Positions 20,621 through 29,726 of a stretch of 64,000 bases of DNA are shown here, one piece after another. A program made the translations under genes and the position numbers. The stretch spans positions 124,001 through 188,000 of the forward strand of contig NZ_FNQK01000006.1 in NCBI RefSeq assembly GCF_900107625.1, in the 5' to 3' direction. Under the pieces are notes generated by a model. It made no database searches and was not told the origin of the DNA. It saw only the letters and a program-made list of their open reading frames with translations. Source of the DNA: Bizionia paragorgiae (GTDB lineage: Bacteria; Bacteroidota; Bacteroidia; Flavobacteriales; Flavobacteriaceae). Each line of letters begins with the position of its first letter. Positions within the stretch are counted from its first letter, which is position 1.

Positions 20621-21439
20621 ATGTCTTACAACTTACTTAAAGGAAAAAGAGGAATTATTTTTGGAGCCTTAGATGAAAATTCTATTGCTTGGAAAACTGC
20701 AGAACGCGTACACGAAGAGGGAGGTGTATTTGTATTGTCGAATGCGCCAATCGCAATGCGTATGGGGACAATAGACCAGTTGGCAGCAAAAACAGGGTCT
20801 CATATTATACCGGCTGATGCGACATCAGAAGAGGATTTGCAAAACTTAGTAGAGAAGTCAATGGAGTTACTTGGTGGTAAAATTGATTTTGTATTGCATT
20901 CTATTGGGATGTCTGTGAATGTAAGAAAAGGTAAGGCTTATACCGACCAAAAATACGATTGGACGCAAAAGGGAACTGATGTTTCTGCAATGTCCTTTCA
21001 TAAGGTGATGCAAACCTTATATAAAAACGATGCTATGAACGAGTGGGGAAGTATTGTAGCTTTGACATATATGGCAGCACAACGCGTATTTCCAGATTAT
21101 AATGATATGGCAGATAATAAAGCGTATTTAGAAAGTGTAGCGCGTAGTTTTGGTTACTTTTTTGGACGTGATCATAAAGTACGTGTTAATACTATTTCTC
21201 AATCGCCAACAGCGACTACCGCTGGTCAAGGTGTAAAAGGGTTTGATGGTTTTATTAGCTATGCCGATAAAATGTCTCCTTTAGGTAACGCCTCGGCCTT
21301 AGATTGCGCAAATTATACTGTAAGTTTATTTAGTGACTTAACGCGAAAGGTAACGCTTCAAAATCTATTCCACGATGGTGGGTTTAGTAATATGGGAGTT
21401 AGTGATGCCGTAATGGAAGCTTTCGAAAAAGGGCAGTAA
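20621..21439 (+). CDS. fabI: Enoyl-ACP reductase FabI
   Basis: 272 residues. An SDR fold with the FabI version of the nucleotide site (GALDENSIAW, 15-24) and catalytic Tyr150 plus Tyr160-x6-Lys167 in LTYMAAQRVFPDYNDMADNK. It reduces the enoyl-ACP double bond with NADH in the last step of the type II fatty-acid cycle and is the classical triclosan target. It sits 30 bases after recN and ends in an intrinsic terminator. Confidence 0.96.
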   Translation: MSYNLLKGKRGIIFGALDENSIAWKTAERVHEEGGVFVLSNAPIAMRMGTIDQLAAKTGSHIIPADATSEEDLQNLVEKSMELLGGKIDFVLHSIGMSVNVRKGKAYTDQKYDWTQKGTDVSAMSFHKVMQTLYKNDAMNEWGSIVALTYMAAQRVFPDYNDMADNKAYLESVARSFGYFFGRDHKVRVNTISQSPTATTAGQGVKGFDGFISYADKMSPLGNASALDCANYTVSLFSDLTRKVTLQNLFHDGGFSNMGVSDAVMEAFEKGQ

Positions 21440-21463
21440 GAACTGTAAATTATATAAACAAAG

Positions 21464-21500
21464 AGTCCTCATGTACAGAAGTATTTGAGGGCTTTTTTTT
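21464..21500 (+). terminator. Intrinsic terminator after fabI
   Basis: AGTCCTCA (21464-21471) pairs with TGAGGGCT (21486-21493) with one G-T pair, followed by a run of T to 21500. It closes the recN-fabI unit. The remaining 176 bases before the next gene are AT-rich with no feature I can support. Confidence 0.75.
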
Positions 21501-21676
21501 GTTTTAAAATGTGATTGCGAAAGTGTTAATTTTTAATTCATTTATTTGTGTAGTGCTCTATTTCTTTAACTGTTTTTTTGGTTTTATATCTATTAGTTTG
21601 TGGTATTGTTTGCTTATTGTTAAAATTTGGTTAATTTAGTGAGCTAATGTGTATTATTAACTAATTACCAAAAATT

Positions 21677-24631
21677 ATGAAAAAAATTACTTATTCGTTA
21701 CTATTGCTTATTTTTTGTATATGGCAATCTAACGCTCAAATCTTCATTGAAGAGAATCTAGACTCGGGGTTTCCCGCGGGTTGGACACAACAAAGTTACT
21801 TTACGAGTACAAATGCATCATACTTATGTGAAGGTACAGGAAATCTTGCCGACAATATGTACAACTCATCTGCTAATGATGGAAGTTTAACGTCTCCAAA
21901 TTATCCGGGAATTTCGAATGGAACAGATACTACCGTAGAGTTTCAATGGCTAGCGACACCTTATAGTACAAATGCTGTTGATTATATTGTTAATGTTGAA
22001 TATTCTACAGACGATGGTGCTACTTGGATTTTATTATCTTCTTTTGCTGTAACAGAAACAACGCCTTGCACAGACTATTTAGAGGTAATACCTTCAGTAG
22101 ATTTACCAACGGGTTCAGATTTCAAATTTAGAATTCGTAATGAATGGCAAAGTGGTGATAGCTACTTTTATTTGGATGACATCGCTATTTCTCAAGTAAT
22201 AGCTTGTCCTCAACCGTCTGACTTAACAGCTTCTAATGAATCGACTACTACTGCCGGTTTACAATGGATTGAGAATGGAAGTGCTTCAATTTGGAATGTG
22301 AAATTTGGCACTATAGGATTTGATCCAACTACCGAAGGAACAGATGTTTCTGGAGTATCAAACCCTTATACATTAACAGGTTTAATGCCAAGTTCTACTT
22401 ACGACTATTATGTTCAAGCAGATTGTGGATCTGGAGAACTTAGTGCGTGGGTAGGACCGTATAGCTTTACTACGTTGTGTGATGCCGTTACTACTTTCCC
22501 TATGTTAGAGTCTTTCGAAGGGATTACAACAGGTCAGCCAAATTGTTGGGAAGTTCAAGGGACGACTACTAACGCATCATATCATTGGTCTAGTTTTGAT
22601 ACTGGGTATTCAGGAAGAGGAATGAGATTTGATTCTTACTTAAACGCAAGTGGAAGAACTTCGGAATTAATTTCACCAACCTATGATTTAACGGTATTGC
22701 CTACAGCAGAATTTAGCTTTTGGTATAAAAATCCTACAGGAGGAAATTTTGACGTTCTAATCTCAACTGATAATGGAGCAACCTATACGGCTTTAGAAAC
22801 AGGACTTACAGGTCAAGTAGATTGGATTAAGAAAACCTATGATATTACATCAAGTATCGCATCAACTGTTAAACTTAAGTTTTTCGGAACGAGTAACTAC
22901 GGAAGTGGTGATGCTAGAATTTATTTGGATGAAGTTCAAATTAGAGAAGTACCAAATTGTGTAGAACCAGCGAATGTAGCTGGAGCTAATATAGGTATGG
23001 ATACAGCCGATTTATCATGGTCTGCAGGTGCATCTGAAACAGAATGGGAATACGCATTACAATTAGCGACCGACCCAGCGCCTACAGCAGGTACATCAAC
23101 AACAGTAACAACATATGCTGCTAGCAGTTTAACTGAAAATACGAATTATATTTTTTATGTAAGATCAGTTTGTGGTACAGACTATAGTGTTTTTGTAGCT
23201 TATCCTTTTACAACTGCTATTTCAGGAGCCGTTTGTGAGGCTGCTATCGAAGTAACGGCATTACCTTATACTACAACTGATGATACAGCGAATTATGGTG
23301 ATGATTATTCTGGTTCTCCTGGGGCTTCGGGTTGTGGCACGACTTCTTTTTATTTAAATGGTGACGATGTCGTGTATTCTTATACTGCGATTGCAGATGG
23401 TACTATTAACATTGCTTTATCTGCACTAGGTAGTTCTTGGTCTGGAATGTTTGTGTATACAGATTGTGCAGATATAGGTACTGCTTGCGTTGCTGGTTAT
23501 GGTAATGGAGGTAGTACAGCAGATTATGATTTTGATGTTGCTGTTACAGCTGGTACAACATACTATGTTGTTATTTCTACTTATGCATCACCTCAGAGCA
23601 CTACTTATACTTTAGATATTACTGAAGTACTATGTGCTGATCCTACAGCGTTAGGAGTGACAAATGTAACCGATGTTAGTGTAGATTTATCATGGACAAA
23701 CGGTACAGAGTCATCTTGGAACATAGAATATGGTGCTGTTGGGTTTACTCAAGGTACAGGAGGTACAGTGCTTCCTGGAGTAACTACAAATCCATATGTA
23801 TTAACAGGATTAACGGCTAGTACATCTTATGATTTTTATGTTCAAGCTATTTGTGATTCAGGTGATCTAAGTGCGTGGGTTGGACCTTTTAATTTTTCTA
23901 CGGCATGTGATCAAACACCTCTTGATGTTCCATTCTTAGAAGATTTTGAAGCTACAATTTGTGGTACAATAATTAATGAAGGAACAGGAAATGAATGGAT
24001 GCCTTCAACATTAATGGGAGCTGGTTTTACAACCAACCACATGCGTTATTCTTACGATTTATCCAACCCTGCAGATTCTTGGTACTTTACTCAAGCTATT
24101 AACTTAATAGCAGGTCAGGAATATTATATTTCTTACGATTTTGGTAATTCTGGTTCTTATGATGAGAAAATGAAAGTAGCTTATGGTACTGCTAATACTT
24201 CGGCAGCTATGACAACTATTTTAGCGGATTACCCAACAGTTACAGGTGGAGCTTTACAGAGTGATAACGTGACCTTCACAGCACCAACTACTGGAGTATA
24301 CTACTTTGGTTTCCATGCGTATTCTGATGCAAATATGAATCAATTACGTTTAGATAATGTGGTTGTAGATCAAACTTTATCTGCTGATTCGTTTAATAGT
24401 GCTAATTTATTTAGCTACTATCCGAACCCAGTAGAGAATACATTAACTCTAAAAGGAGTTAAAAATATTCAAAATGTAACAGTGTTAAACATGTTAGGAC
24501 AAGAAGTTTTACGTGTTGCACCAAACGCTGTTAACAGTCAAGTAGATATGTCTAACTTACAATCTGGAGCTTACTTTGTGAAAGTGACGATTGAAAATGC
24601 GACTAATACGATTAAGATTATTAAAGAATAA
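21677..24631 (+). CDS. T9SS-secreted protein with fibronectin type III repeats
   Basis: 984 residues. A signal peptide (1-20) is followed by MAM/jelly-roll-like modules (around 25-175, 275-425 and 755-905; each has a strand pattern such as SFWYKNPTGGNFDVLIS) alternating with three fibronectin type III domains beginning CPQPSDLTA (about 177), CVEPANVAG (about 428) and CADPTALGV (about 653). The first and third FN3 domains are close copies (NPYTLTGL/NPYVLTGL, then SAWVGP). The C-terminal 70 or so residues (SYYPNPVENTL to IKIIKE) are the type A Por secretion sorting signal, so it is exported by the type IX system and anchored or released. Likely an adhesin or carbohydrate binder; no enzymatic motif is seen. 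Confidence 0.88.
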   Translation: MKKITYSLLLLIFCIWQSNAQIFIEENLDSGFPAGWTQQSYFTSTNASYLCEGTGNLADNMYNSSANDGSLTSPNYPGISNGTDTTVEFQWLATPYSTNAVDYIVNVEYSTDDGATWILLSSFAVTETTPCTDYLEVIPSVDLPTGSDFKFRIRNEWQSGDSYFYLDDIAISQVIACPQPSDLTASNESTTTAGLQWIENGSASIWNVKFGTIGFDPTTEGTDVSGVSNPYTLTGLMPSSTYDYYVQADCGSGELSAWVGPYSFTTLCDAVTTFPMLESFEGITTGQPNCWEVQGTTTNASYHWSSFDTGYSGRGMRFDSYLNASGRTSELISPTYDLTVLPTAEFSFWYKNPTGGNFDVLISTDNGATYTALETGLTGQVDWIKKTYDITSSIASTVKLKFFGTSNYGSGDARIYLDEVQIREVPNCVEPANVAGANIGMDTADLSWSAGASETEWEYALQLATDPAPTAGTSTTVTTYAASSLTENTNYIFYVRSVCGTDYSVFVAYPFTTAISGAVCEAAIEVTALPYTTTDDTANYGDDYSGSPGASGCGTTSFYLNGDDVVYSYTAIADGTINIALSALGSSWSGMFVYTDCADIGTACVAGYGNGGSTADYDFDVAVTAGTTYYVVISTYASPQSTTYTLDITEVLCADPTALGVTNVTDVSVDLSWTNGTESSWNIEYGAVGFTQGTGGTVLPGVTTNPYVLTGLTASTSYDFYVQAICDSGDLSAWVGPFNFSTACDQTPLDVPFLEDFEATICGTIINEGTGNEWMPSTLMGAGFTTNHMRYSYDLSNPADSWYFTQAINLIAGQEYYISYDFGNSGSYDEKMKVAYGTANTSAAMTTILADYPTVTGGALQSDNVTFTAPTTGVYYFGFHAYSDANMNQLRLDNVVVDQTLSADSFNSANLFSYYPNPVENTLTLKGVKNIQNVTVLNMLGQEVLRVAPNAVNSQVDMSNLQSGAYFVKVTIENATNTIKIIKE

Positions 24632-24652
24632 CTTTTAATTGTTATAATTTTA

Positions 24653-24686
24653 AATCCCACTACTTAGGTAGTGGGATTTTTTTTTT
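24653..24686 (+). terminator. Strong intrinsic terminator
   Basis: CCCACTAC (24656-24663), loop TTAG and GTAGTGGG (24668-24675), followed by ten or so T. It ends the T9SS protein transcript. Confidence 0.88.
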
Positions 24687-24732
24687 GATACTATTTAAAT
24701 GTATGTCTTTGAATAAGTATCTTTTTTATTCG

Positions 24733-24763
24733 TTGAGCCTAAACCGTATTTTAATTACATTTG
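24733..24763 (+). promoter_or_regulatory. Promoter with -33 TTG and -7 TACATTTG, apparently leaderless
   Basis: TTG (24733-24735), 20-base spacer, then TACATTTG (24756-24763), a near-ideal Bacteroidota promoter. The ATG of the glycosyltransferase gene begins only 4 bases after the box, so the transcription start should fall at or next to the A of ATG. Confidence 0.6.
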
Positions 24764-24767
24764 TGGT

Positions 24768-25775
24768 ATGCAATTAGTATACTCTTTTATTATACCGGTG
24801 TATAACCGCCCAGACGAAGTACGAGAATTATTAGATAGTTTTGTAGGATTAAAAAACGCTTTTAATTTTGAAATTGTGATCGTTGAAGATGGCTCAACAG
24901 TGTCCTCAAAGGCTATTGTGGAAAGCTATGCTTCACAGTTAGATGTGGCTTATTTTTATAAAGAGAACTCAGGACCTGGAGATTCTAGGAATTATGGAAT
25001 GTCAAGGGCCAAAGGCAACTATTTTATTATTTTAGATAGTGATTGCATACTACCATCACACTATTTAGAAGCCGTTAACTACAGTTTAAAAAACGATTAT
25101 GTAGATTGTTTTGGCGGACCAGATGCGGCACATCCATCCTTTACGAACCTTCAGAAGGCTATTAACTTTAGTATGACCTCTTTTTTAACGACAGGAGGTA
25201 TTCGCGGTCATAAAAAAAGTGTAGATACCTTTCAACCGCGTAGTTTTAATATGGGATTGTCTAAAAAAGCATTTGAAGAAACACAAGGTTTTGGAAGAAT
25301 TCATCCCGGGGAAGATCCAGATTTAACCATACGATTATGGTCTAAGGGTTTTAAAACTAAATTGATTCCCGAAGCTTATGTATTTCATAAACGCCGTATT
25401 TCATGGTCTAAATTTTATACGCAAGTCAATAAATTTGGTCGTGTAAGACCTATTTTGAATCATTGGCATCCAGAGACAAAAAAAATAACCTATTGGTTTC
25501 CTTTTGTTTTTTCTTGTTCGGTAGTATTAGCCATTATACTTGCTATCTTTGGAGTATTATGGCCTATTTATTGTATTGGTTTATACTATACTGCCGTTTT
25601 AGTGTCTGCTAGTATTCAGAATAATAGCGTTATTATAGGAGTGCAAGCCTTATTGGCGACAAGTATTCAGTTTTTTGGATATGGATATGGTTTTATACTA
25701 TCGACACTTACCTTAATATTTGGTAACAAGGCACCGGAAGACGCCTTTCCAAAACTATTCTTTAAAACGAAATAA
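24768..25775 (+). CDS. Family 2 glycosyltransferase, membrane-anchored
   Basis: 335 residues. A GT-A fold with IPVYNRPDEV at the N-terminus, EDGS (40-43) and the metal/nucleotide-sugar motif DSDC (DxD at 90-92). A later GEDPDLTIRLWSKG segment (about 181-194) holds the family's acceptor-side acid. Two or three hydrophobic segments near the C-terminus (about 240-320) anchor it to the inner membrane. Sugar donor and acceptor are unknown. Its stop shares one base with the start of the YbbR-like gene, so GT, YbbR and coaE form an operon. Confidence 0.9.
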   Translation: MQLVYSFIIPVYNRPDEVRELLDSFVGLKNAFNFEIVIVEDGSTVSSKAIVESYASQLDVAYFYKENSGPGDSRNYGMSRAKGNYFIILDSDCILPSHYLEAVNYSLKNDYVDCFGGPDAAHPSFTNLQKAINFSMTSFLTTGGIRGHKKSVDTFQPRSFNMGLSKKAFEETQGFGRIHPGEDPDLTIRLWSKGFKTKLIPEAYVFHKRRISWSKFYTQVNKFGRVRPILNHWHPETKKITYWFPFVFSCSVVLAIILAIFGVLWPIYCIGLYYTAVLVSASIQNNSVIIGVQALLATSIQFFGYGYGFILSTLTLIFGNKAPEDAFPKLFFKTK

Positions 25776-26737
25776 TGTCCACAATAAAGTCAAAAATACT
25801 AACCGCTATACAATCGAGGAAAATTAATATTTTCTTTCTGTTTTTTGTTTTAGCATTTGCCATTTTAGTATTGACTAAATTGTCTAAAACCTATACTAAT
25901 ACTCTTGTTTTTACAGTAGTGCCTAAAAATATCCCTGAAGAGATTATTATTTTAAACGATTCATCGCATCAGCTAAACGTGACATTAAAAGCACAGGGTT
26001 TTAAGTGGCTTAAGTACTATTTAAACCCGCCACAAATTATGGTCGATTTTAAAACCGATGTGACTAAAGTAGATTCTACTTATGTATGGAGTCGAGCACA
26101 AGGGTTTTCTAATATCAATGAACAATTTAGTAAGGAGATTGCTCTTGAAAGTGTAAACCCTGAACAACTAATCTTTTTTTACGATGAAAATGCGGTTAAG
26201 TATGTACCAGTTCAACCTCAAATAAAGCTGTCTTTTAGCCCGGGTTATGATATTATGGAAACAGTAGCCACCAATCCAGACTCTATTAAGCTCATTGGGC
26301 CGGAGTCTTTATTGAAGAAGATAGCGTATGTAAAAACACGAAAATTAGAACTGAAGGATTTAAATAAGCGTTATAGCGAGCTATTACCACTAAATTTGGA
26401 CTCTATACACCCAAAAATAAAAGTGTCTGAGAAGGCTGTGGGTTTATCATTAGACGTGAAAAAGTTTACAGAAGGCACTAAAGAGATACCTGTAGAGGTG
26501 ATTAATGTGCCAAAACATAAGACCTTAAAATATTTTCCTAAAAGTATTATTATAACCTACTATACGAGTCTAGAAAATTTTAATGCTATCAAGAAAACGG
26601 ACTTTCGAATTGTTTGTAATTATGCAGACCTTAAAGAAAACAGTACTTTTTTAACGCCTAAGCTTACTAAAGTGAGTGAAAAAGCTAAAACAGTACGATT
26701 GCATCACGAAAAAGTAGAATTTATTATTACACAATGA
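25775..26737 (+). CDS. YbbR-like (CdaR-type) domain protein
   Basis: 320 residues with one N-terminal transmembrane helix (about 18-36) and an extracytoplasmic part made of YbbR-like beta modules (repeats such as PKNIPEEIIILNDSSHQLNVTLKAQGF and PVEVINVPKHKTLKYFPKSIIITYYT). In Firmicutes the YbbR protein CdaR regulates the diadenylate cyclase CdaA; no cdaA is next to it here, so that role is not shown. It overlaps the glycosyltransferase stop by 1 base and coaE by 4 bases. Confidence 0.8.
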   Translation: MSTIKSKILTAIQSRKINIFFLFFVLAFAILVLTKLSKTYTNTLVFTVVPKNIPEEIIILNDSSHQLNVTLKAQGFKWLKYYLNPPQIMVDFKTDVTKVDSTYVWSRAQGFSNINEQFSKEIALESVNPEQLIFFYDENAVKYVPVQPQIKLSFSPGYDIMETVATNPDSIKLIGPESLLKKIAYVKTRKLELKDLNKRYSELLPLNLDSIHPKIKVSEKAVGLSLDVKKFTEGTKEIPVEVINVPKHKTLKYFPKSIIITYYTSLENFNAIKKTDFRIVCNYADLKENSTFLTPKLTKVSEKAKTVRLHHEKVEFIITQ

Positions 26738-27318
26738 AAACAGTAGTTTTAACAGGGGGGATAGGCAGTGGTAAAACAACAGTAGCAAAAATGTTTGCAG
26801 CCTTGGGCGTGCCTATTTATATAGCCGATGATGAAGCTAAGAAATTAATGGTGAATTCAGTAGTTATTAAGCAAAAGTTAACGGCACTATTTGGAGAGGA
26901 AGCCTATATAGATAATGCATTAAATAGACCTTTTCTCGCAAAGGCCATTTTTAATGACAAAGCACTTTTGGAGCAAATGAATGCCATTGTACATCCTGAA
27001 GTCGGTGCTCATTTCGAAATTTGGAAAGCGGAACAAAACGCTCCTTATGTTATTAAGGAGGCTGCTATTATTTTCGAAAATGGTAGTTATAAACATTATG
27101 ACTGTATCATTACAGTACACGCACCAGAAGCTATAAAAATAGAGCGTGTATTGCAACGCGATGATACTAGCGAAGAAAAAATAAAAGCCATTATGAAAAA
27201 TCAATGGTCAGATTCAGAGAAAATTAAACGTTCTCATTACGTTATCGAGAATCTAAATCTAGACGACACGCGTCTGCAAGTGTCGGAAATTCACGCAAAG
27301 TTACTGAAACTTAAGTAA
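26734..27318 (+). CDS. coaE: Dephospho-CoA kinase CoaE
   Basis: 194 residues, normal. The P-loop GGIGSGKT is at 8-15, IADDEAKKL is at the substrate lid, and the adenine/CoA region has QRDDTSEEKIKAIMKNQ with the conserved Arg. It phosphorylates the ribose 3'-OH of dephospho-CoA, the last step of CoA synthesis; coaBC for earlier steps is also in this window (16.8 kb). Translation is coupled to the YbbR-like gene by an ATGA overlap. Confidence 0.96.
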   Translation: MKTVVLTGGIGSGKTTVAKMFAALGVPIYIADDEAKKLMVNSVVIKQKLTALFGEEAYIDNALNRPFLAKAIFNDKALLEQMNAIVHPEVGAHFEIWKAEQNAPYVIKEAAIIFENGSYKHYDCIITVHAPEAIKIERVLQRDDTSEEKIKAIMKNQWSDSEKIKRSHYVIENLNLDDTRLQVSEIHAKLLKLK

Positions 27319-27384
27319 GTAAGCCGAGGTTAAAAATTGTGTTAATGTAAGGTTAAATGGTATGATTACTCATTGTTAAAATGT

Positions 27385-27392
27385 TAATTTTG
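27385..27392 (+). promoter_or_regulatory. -7 box (TAATTTTG) abutting the start codon
   Basis: TAATTTTG fits TAnnTTTG and ends 4 bases before the ATG of the histidine kinase gene, the same spacing as at 24756-24763. A leaderless or near-leaderless transcript is predicted. The -33 element is not clear. Confidence 0.4.
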
Positions 27393-27396
27393 AATA

Positions 27397-28962
27397 ATGA
27401 GGAAGAAAATTTTTCTTGTATTAATCATTTTAATGAGCTTATCCCTAGGGGGGATAATCTTTGTTCAGAGCTACTATATAAGTAATTCTGTTAAAAATGA
27501 AGAGGATCAATTTAAATTTAACGTCAAGAAGGCGTTACGTTTTGTGACCAATAAAATTGAGAAAGAGGAGTATAAAGACCATATATTAAAGCTACGTCGT
27601 CTTATTGACAAAGGGGAGCTAGTTAATATTGATACCACCTCTATTTCAAATTTATACATTAAGCAGTACGATGAAAGTACAAATGAAACGCTCGTTTACA
27701 GAAATGGTATTTTAGAAGAAAATTATAAATTATCCTCATCGCTCTTTGATATTGGTTTAGATAGCACAAGCATCAAACGTATTATAAACGAGAATGAAAC
27801 TAAAGTTTATAAGTCTAATAATATCGATGGAAAGGAGAATGTAGAAGTCATTCAGTTTGGTGATATTAGTAGAACCGCCGATTTAGTTTACGAAACACAC
27901 TACAACAATACGGCGTATAGACGTCCAATTCACAAAAGGGTATCGGTAGAGCAAATAAACAAGCTTTTAAAGCTGCGTTTAATGCAAGATGATATTGATA
28001 TTGATTATGAATTCGCTATTTATAGTAATGGGTTAGCAACAAAAATTCAGACTGAAAATTTTGAGCTTCAAGGATTAGAAACTATTGGGATTCCTATTTT
28101 TTATAATGAAAAGGATACCAACAACTATAAATTATTAATCAATTTCCCTGAACAGCAGAAATTTATATTTTCTACTTTAATAGGAATGATTTTACTTTCG
28201 GTGGTGTTTACATTAATAATTATATTAACTTATGGAGGCGCTATATTCCAGTTAGTTAAGCAACGTCAGATTTCTGAGATTAAAACAGATTTCATTAATA
28301 ATATGACGCATGAATTTAAAACACCTATCGCCACTATAAATTTAGCATTAGATTCTATAAGGAATCCTAAAATTATAAACGATCAGGAAAAGGTGCTGCG
28401 TTATCTTACCATGATTAGAGAAGAAAATAAGCGTATGCACGCTCAAGTAGAAAATGTATTGCGTATCTCTAAGCTTGAAAAGAATGAGTTGAATATTAGT
28501 AAAGATAGAGTGCAATTGCATGACCTAATAGAGGATGCTATTTCGCATATTGAATTAATTGTAGAAGATCGTGGAGGGTTTATTGAAACCGATTTAAAAG
28601 CAATTAAATCTTCTGTTTTGGCCAACGAAACACATTTTACTAATGTGCTGGTTAATGTTTTGGATAATGCAGTAAAGTATTCTCCCGAAGCGCCGAAAAT
28701 TCATGTTGAAACAGAAAATGTTGGTAACAACATAATAGTAAAAATTAAAGACCACGGTAGTGGGATGAGTAAGGTAGCACAAAAGCGTGTGTTTGAAAAA
28801 TTTTACCGTGAGCATACCGGTAATATTCACAATGTAAAAGGACATGGTTTAGGTTTGGCTTACGTAAAGAGAATAGTAGAAGACCACGAGGGTCATATAT
28901 CAGTTGAAAGTGAAAAAGAAAAAGGAAGTACTTTTATAATAAAGCTTCCGCTAATATCATAA
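27397..28962 (+). CDS. Sensor histidine kinase
   Basis: 521 residues. Two transmembrane helices (about 5-25 and 258-284) bracket a periplasmic sensor domain of about 230 residues with no recognisable fold. The cytoplasmic part has the HisKA box with phospho-accepting His305 in NNMTHEFKTPI, then HATPase_c with N box NVLDNAVKYSP and G boxes KDHGSGMS and GHGLGLAYVKRI. There is no HAMP domain between TM2 and the H box. It resembles the Bacteroidota RprX type. The response regulator follows after 4 bases. The signal is unknown. Confidence 0.94.
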   Translation: MRKKIFLVLIILMSLSLGGIIFVQSYYISNSVKNEEDQFKFNVKKALRFVTNKIEKEEYKDHILKLRRLIDKGELVNIDTTSISNLYIKQYDESTNETLVYRNGILEENYKLSSSLFDIGLDSTSIKRIINENETKVYKSNNIDGKENVEVIQFGDISRTADLVYETHYNNTAYRRPIHKRVSVEQINKLLKLRLMQDDIDIDYEFAIYSNGLATKIQTENFELQGLETIGIPIFYNEKDTNNYKLLINFPEQQKFIFSTLIGMILLSVVFTLIIILTYGGAIFQLVKQRQISEIKTDFINNMTHEFKTPIATINLALDSIRNPKIINDQEKVLRYLTMIREENKRMHAQVENVLRISKLEKNELNISKDRVQLHDLIEDAISHIELIVEDRGGFIETDLKAIKSSVLANETHFTNVLVNVLDNAVKYSPEAPKIHVETENVGNNIIVKIKDHGSGMSKVAQKRVFEKFYREHTGNIHNVKGHGLGLAYVKRIVEDHEGHISVESEKEKGSTFIIKLPLIS

Positions 28963-28966
28963 AGTT

Positions 28967-29674
28967 ATGGAAGAACAACAAAAGAAAATATTATTAGTAG
29001 AGGACGATCCAAACTTCGGTACCGTATTAAAAGATTATTTAATGATGAATGATTACGAAGTCGTTCACGCTAAAAATGGTATGGAAGGTTTTGAAAAATT
29101 TAAAAAGGACGATTACGATCTATGTATTTTAGATGTTATGATGCCGTACAAAGATGGTTTTACATTAGCGAAAGAAATTAGAGAGAAAAATTCTGATATT
29201 CCTATCGTGTTCCTAACGGCTAAAGCAATGAAGGAAGATGTTTTAAAAGGCTATAAAGTAGGAGCGGATGACTACTTAAATAAACCTTTTGATAGTGAAG
29301 TGTTGCTTATGAAAATCAAGGCCATAATGCAACGTAAAGCGACTGAAACAGTTGCCGATAGTAAACAATTTGAGTTTAAAATTGGAGGTTTTGAATTAAA
29401 TTCTAAACTGCGATTCTTAAAATATAAAGGAGGAGAGCCTGTAAAGTTGTCGCCAAAAGAAAACGAATTGTTACGCTTATTAGCATTGCACGAAAATGAT
29501 TTAATGCCAAGAGAATTAGCATTGACAAAAATATGGAGAGACGATAACTATTTCACGTCTAGAAGTATGGATGTTTATATTGCAAAATTGCGTAAATACC
29601 TAAAAGTGGATGATAAAGTGGAAATCTTAAATATTCACGGTGAAGGATTTAGATTAGTCGTAAATCCTGAATAG
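28967..29674 (+). CDS. Response regulator transcription factor, OmpR/PhoB type
   Basis: 235 residues. Receiver domain with acidic pocket VEDD (11-14), phospho-acceptor Asp56 in LDVMMP, Thr84 and Lys106 in NKPF. The C-terminal winged helix (about 135-232) shows KLSPKENELLRLLALHEND and the SRSMDVYIAKLRKYL recognition helix. It pairs with the kinase encoded 4 bases upstream and matches the RprY type. Targets are unknown. It ends in a two-way terminator. Confidence 0.95.
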   Translation: MEEQQKKILLVEDDPNFGTVLKDYLMMNDYEVVHAKNGMEGFEKFKKDDYDLCILDVMMPYKDGFTLAKEIREKNSDIPIVFLTAKAMKEDVLKGYKVGADDYLNKPFDSEVLLMKIKAIMQRKATETVADSKQFEFKIGGFELNSKLRFLKYKGGEPVKLSPKENELLRLLALHENDLMPRELALTKIWRDDNYFTSRSMDVYIAKLRKYLKVDDKVEILNIHGEGFRLVVNPE

Positions 29675-29694
29675 TAAAATACAATTCCAAATAC

Positions 29695-29726
29695 AAAAAA
29701 AACCAGCTTTCGAGCTGGCTTTTTTT
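29695..29726. terminator. Bidirectional terminator
   Basis: CCAGCT, tetraloop TTCG, AGCTGG (29703-29718), with an A-run before and a T-run after. It ends both the response regulator (+) and the DUF2254 gene (-). Confidence 0.9.
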
